DNA of 7,492 nucleotides from an uncultured Bacilli bacterium (GTDB taxonomy: Bacteria; Bacillota_I; Bacilli_A; RF39; UBA660), in NCBI GenBank assembly GCA_947625315.1, contig CANQOE010000057.1:1-7492 (forward strand), written 5' to 3'. The translations under genes and the position numbers were made by a program. The notes beneath the pieces were generated by a model, which saw only the letters and a program-made list of their open reading frames with translations, searched no databases and was not told where the DNA came from. Numbering within the stretch: the first letter of the stretch is position 1; each line of letters opens with the position of its first letter. Positions 5,851-7,492 of the stretch are shown here, in pieces.

Positions 5851-5869
5851 GCCCTTTCAGACTGTTTTT
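5838..5869. terminator. Bidirectional rho-independent terminator between convergent genes
   Basis: AAAACAGTCT (5838-5847) and AGACTGTTTT (5859-5868) form a perfect 10-bp stem around an 11-nt loop, followed by T on the plus strand. On the minus strand the hairpin is also followed by a T-rich stretch. It therefore ends the HIT transcript and can stop the converging surface-gene transcript. The HIT TAG stop (5848-5850) lies in the loop and the last codons form one arm. Confidence 0.87.
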
Positions 5870-5929
5870 CAAAATCATTCTTTATTTTTCTATTAATATT
5901 TATTATATATTTTTTATAAAAAAATACAT

Positions 5930-7384
5930 CTATATTTCTACAAAATATGGGTTACTAATAGTTCCTTCTTTACTTTCAGTTTTAAAATATTCTGGTTTGA
6001 CATTAACTACAGGTCTAACAGCATATGAATTAAAAGCACTATTAGCATATAAATTACCATTATTGCCCACATATGAAATTGCAGCAAAATAACCATTATC
6101 ATTAATACTAAATGTCGATGGAGAAAGAGTCCAGTAAACGTTTCCTGTCCATAGCCAATAACCATAGTTGTTAAACTTTTGCGATACATTACCTCCAATA
6201 CCCCCTGCATAAGAAGCTTCATCTATAGTTATTAAGCCAATTGGATAATCTAAGGCTCCATTCCCAGTACCTTTATTATTTTTAGTAGTATATAAATCGT
6301 GAGCAGAATCTAAACAATCAAAGCTAGGAATGCGCTTTTTAAATATTTTATCATCAGCTTTATAATATGTTACTTGATTACTATAACCCTTCCCTTCAAA
6401 GCCAATTGCTAGACTTCTCTCTCCACAAAAGCCAGTACTTCCGCTTAATGCTTTTTCTTCCTCTTGAAGATTATTTATATACCAAGAATCTATTACAGTT
6501 TTTATATAACTATCTTGTAATAGATCTACATCTCCACTATCTATTAAATCATATCCATGTTCACTCTCAAATGAATCACTTCCAGGAATTCCGTACATAT
6601 AGCCTACATATGCATTTTGATTTACAATTTTATTGAATTTGCTTTCTATATTATAACTATTATTTATCCAATAACCACTATTATCTTTCGATGGAGCTTC
6701 TTCTCCTTTTCCAGCATATAATAGTCTTATTGTCCCATCTTCATTAATTCTCACTATTCTCCACCAAATTGGTAATTCATCTTCGCTTGTTCCAAATTTT
6801 ACCCAATTATTATTGACACTTCCTCGATAATAATATGTTTTACCTAAATTTGTTATTTCTTCATATAAGCCATTAGTTTCTTCATCACAATTATCTGAAT
6901 TATGAGTTTCATTGTTGGTTCCAGCTAAACAACTAGTTTTACTAAAATTTGGTTTATTTTCAAATGTATAAGGGTATGAACATATCACTTTCTCACTATT
7001 TAACTTACTACATATCATCTTAGTTACTGTTTCATTTACTTCTAATAAACCTATAGACGTCTTAACCAACTTACTTGCTTTTATTTCTCTAGTTATACTA
7101 TTTTCAATTATACTTTCTTCATTATCTGGGATACATTCATTTAATTCACTTTCACAAACTTCTATTTTATTTATTGAGCCATTTATTGTTCCTGTTATTG
7201 TTTTATTTTCAAGATTAAATTGTATTCCTATTTCTTCTTCTACTTTTATTTCGGGATTTACTACTACACTTATTTTTGATTCATATTTTTTGTTTAATCC
7301 TTCGTCATTTGTTGTAGCATAATCTATCCATTCTCGAAATGAAAATTCTTTGCTTTGATTACCTTTTAGTGTTCCTGTATACAA
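5930..7384 (-). CDS. Large extracytoplasmic-type protein with C-terminal WWRI/GLIT/VRPVVNV module, 5'-truncated or broken
   Basis: This is a 484-residue open frame of unknown function, probably the C-terminal portion of a larger surface or secreted protein. The first coding-like part (SKEFSFREWIDY...NKKYESKISVVVNPE, 11-45) resembles the Ig-like extracellular stretches found before this module. Residues ~50-140 are beta-rich with Cys pairs (77/84, 125/135), then 152/166. From ~205 a distinctive globular module begins: IWWRIVRINEDGTIRLLY, AYVGYMYG (258-265), SWYINNL (300-306), GNGALDYPIGLITIDEA (374-390), YWLWTGNVYWTLSPS (409-423) and YAVRPVVNV (454-462). That order recalls DUF6273-like / C-type-lectin-like domains and proteins abundant in uncultured gut Bacilli (from memory, unverified). 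The frame opens with TTG, without a ribosome-binding site or signal peptide, and coding-like sequence continues upstream in the same frame through two TAA codons, so this is probably not a true start. The TAG stop is at 5930-5932; the terminator at 5838-5869 would serve it. Confidence 0.75.
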   Translation of the reverse strand: MYTGTLKGNQSKEFSFREWIDYATTNDEGLNKKYESKISVVVNPEIKVEEEIGIQFNLENKTITGTINGSINKIEVCESELNECIPDNEESIIENSITREIKASKLVKTSIGLLEVNETVTKMICSKLNSEKVICSYPYTFENKPNFSKTSCLAGTNNETHNSDNCDEETNGLYEEITNLGKTYYYRGSVNNNWVKFGTSEDELPIWWRIVRINEDGTIRLLYAGKGEEAPSKDNSGYWINNSYNIESKFNKIVNQNAYVGYMYGIPGSDSFESEHGYDLIDSGDVDLLQDSYIKTVIDSWYINNLQEEEKALSGSTGFCGERSLAIGFEGKGYSNQVTYYKADDKIFKKRIPSFDCLDSAHDLYTTKNNKGTGNGALDYPIGLITIDEASYAGGIGGNVSQKFNNYGYWLWTGNVYWTLSPSTFSINDNGYFAAISYVGNNGNLYANSAFNSYAVRPVVNVKPEYFKTESKEGTISNPYFVEI

Positions 7385-7492
7385 ATTATGGGATTCATAT
7401 GCTTCTTTTATTGTTTTTGTTCTTTAATTATTTTCATTTTAATTACTTATTATGTTATCAAATGTATCACTTGATATACTTACTCTTATATG
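7385..7492 (-). pseudogene. In-frame upstream continuation of the surface gene, interrupted by two TAA codons; runs off the window
   Basis: Read on the minus strand in the same frame as the 484-residue frame, this stretch gives IRVSISSDTFDNIISN, stop, NENN, stop, RTKTIKEAYESHN, then LYTGTLKG, which joins the downstream protein. Both flanking peptides look like normal protein, and the downstream one continues smoothly into the beta-rich domain. The two TAA codons are only 15 nt apart. The simplest reading is a gene broken by nonsense changes, or two assembly errors; programmed readthrough is less likely. No promoter or Shine-Dalgarno sequence is visible before the TTG at 7384. Confidence 0.6.

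Noticed and set aside
5905..5929. AT-only palindrome just after the large surface gene's stop
   Set aside because: It has no G-C pairs, so a stable hairpin is unlikely; the bidirectional terminator at 5838-5869 explains termination.
6007..6636. Alternative-frame ORFs on both strands inside the large surface gene
   Set aside because: Low-complexity translations rich in Leu/Met/His, fully inside a better supported frame; shadows.
7385..7492. Programmed stop-codon readthrough or reassigned TAA
   Set aside because: TAA is a normal terminator of four other genes here, and two stops 15 nt apart with no structured readthrough element fit a broken gene better.
1..7492. CRISPR array, tRNA/rRNA genes, insertion sequences, phage or defence genes
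   Set aside because: No regularly spaced repeats, no transposase or integrase motifs and no RNA-gene signatures were seen on either strand.

Overview
The window reads as chromosomal DNA from a very AT-rich, spore-forming Firmicutes/Bacilli lineage. It most resembles the uncultured gut groups often filed as RF39 or 'Mollicutes-like'. This is inference from four things: strong Shine-Dalgarno sites and sigma-A type promoters, the Gram-positive rpsP-khpA pair, an unmistakable CotE spore-coat protein, and a surface-protein module I associate with such gut genomes. The standard genetic code applies: Trp is TGG throughout, and all eight stop codons are TAA or TAG.

Layout from left to right. (1) 1-194 is an AT-rich non-coding edge carrying two minus-strand terminator hairpins. 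(2) 195-2003 (-) encodes a secreted beta-helix-like surface protein with an InlB-type repeat and a variant cell-wall sorting signal, behind a near-consensus sigma-A promoter. (3) 2115-4202 (-) is a two-gene operon for a type IV pilus / type II secretion-like machine: a PilC/GspF-like platform protein followed by a short, cysteine-free prepilin peptidase. (4) 4298-4813 (-) is a compact rpsP-khpA dicistron with its own promoter and terminator. (5) 4882-5409 (-) is cotE, preceded by a sequence that fits mother-cell sporulation promoters (sigma-E and sigma-K type). (6) 5521-5850 (+) is a short HIT-family protein, the only plus-strand gene, divergent from cotE and ending in a bidirectional terminator. 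(7) 5930-7492 (-) is a large extracytoplasmic-type protein whose 5' part runs off the window and is interrupted by two in-frame TAA codons, so it is probably a broken surface-protein gene.

The genes do not form one pathway. Ribosome/RNA housekeeping (rpsP, khpA, HIT) and sporulation (cotE) sit between two surface-protein genes and a pilus-type export cassette. The prepilin peptidase and platform protein should act together at the membrane, but no ATPase or pilin gene is in view.

The most striking general property is compaction. Predicted transcription starts lie only about 10-18 nt before start codons, two terminators overlap stop codons, one start codon directly abuts the previous stop, and the rpsP -35 box is built into an inverted repeat right after the cotE stop. 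I see no convincing evidence for a wholly new defence or mobile system. The best leads are the doubly interrupted surface gene, the variant sorting signal, the cysteine-free prepilin peptidase and the very short leaders.
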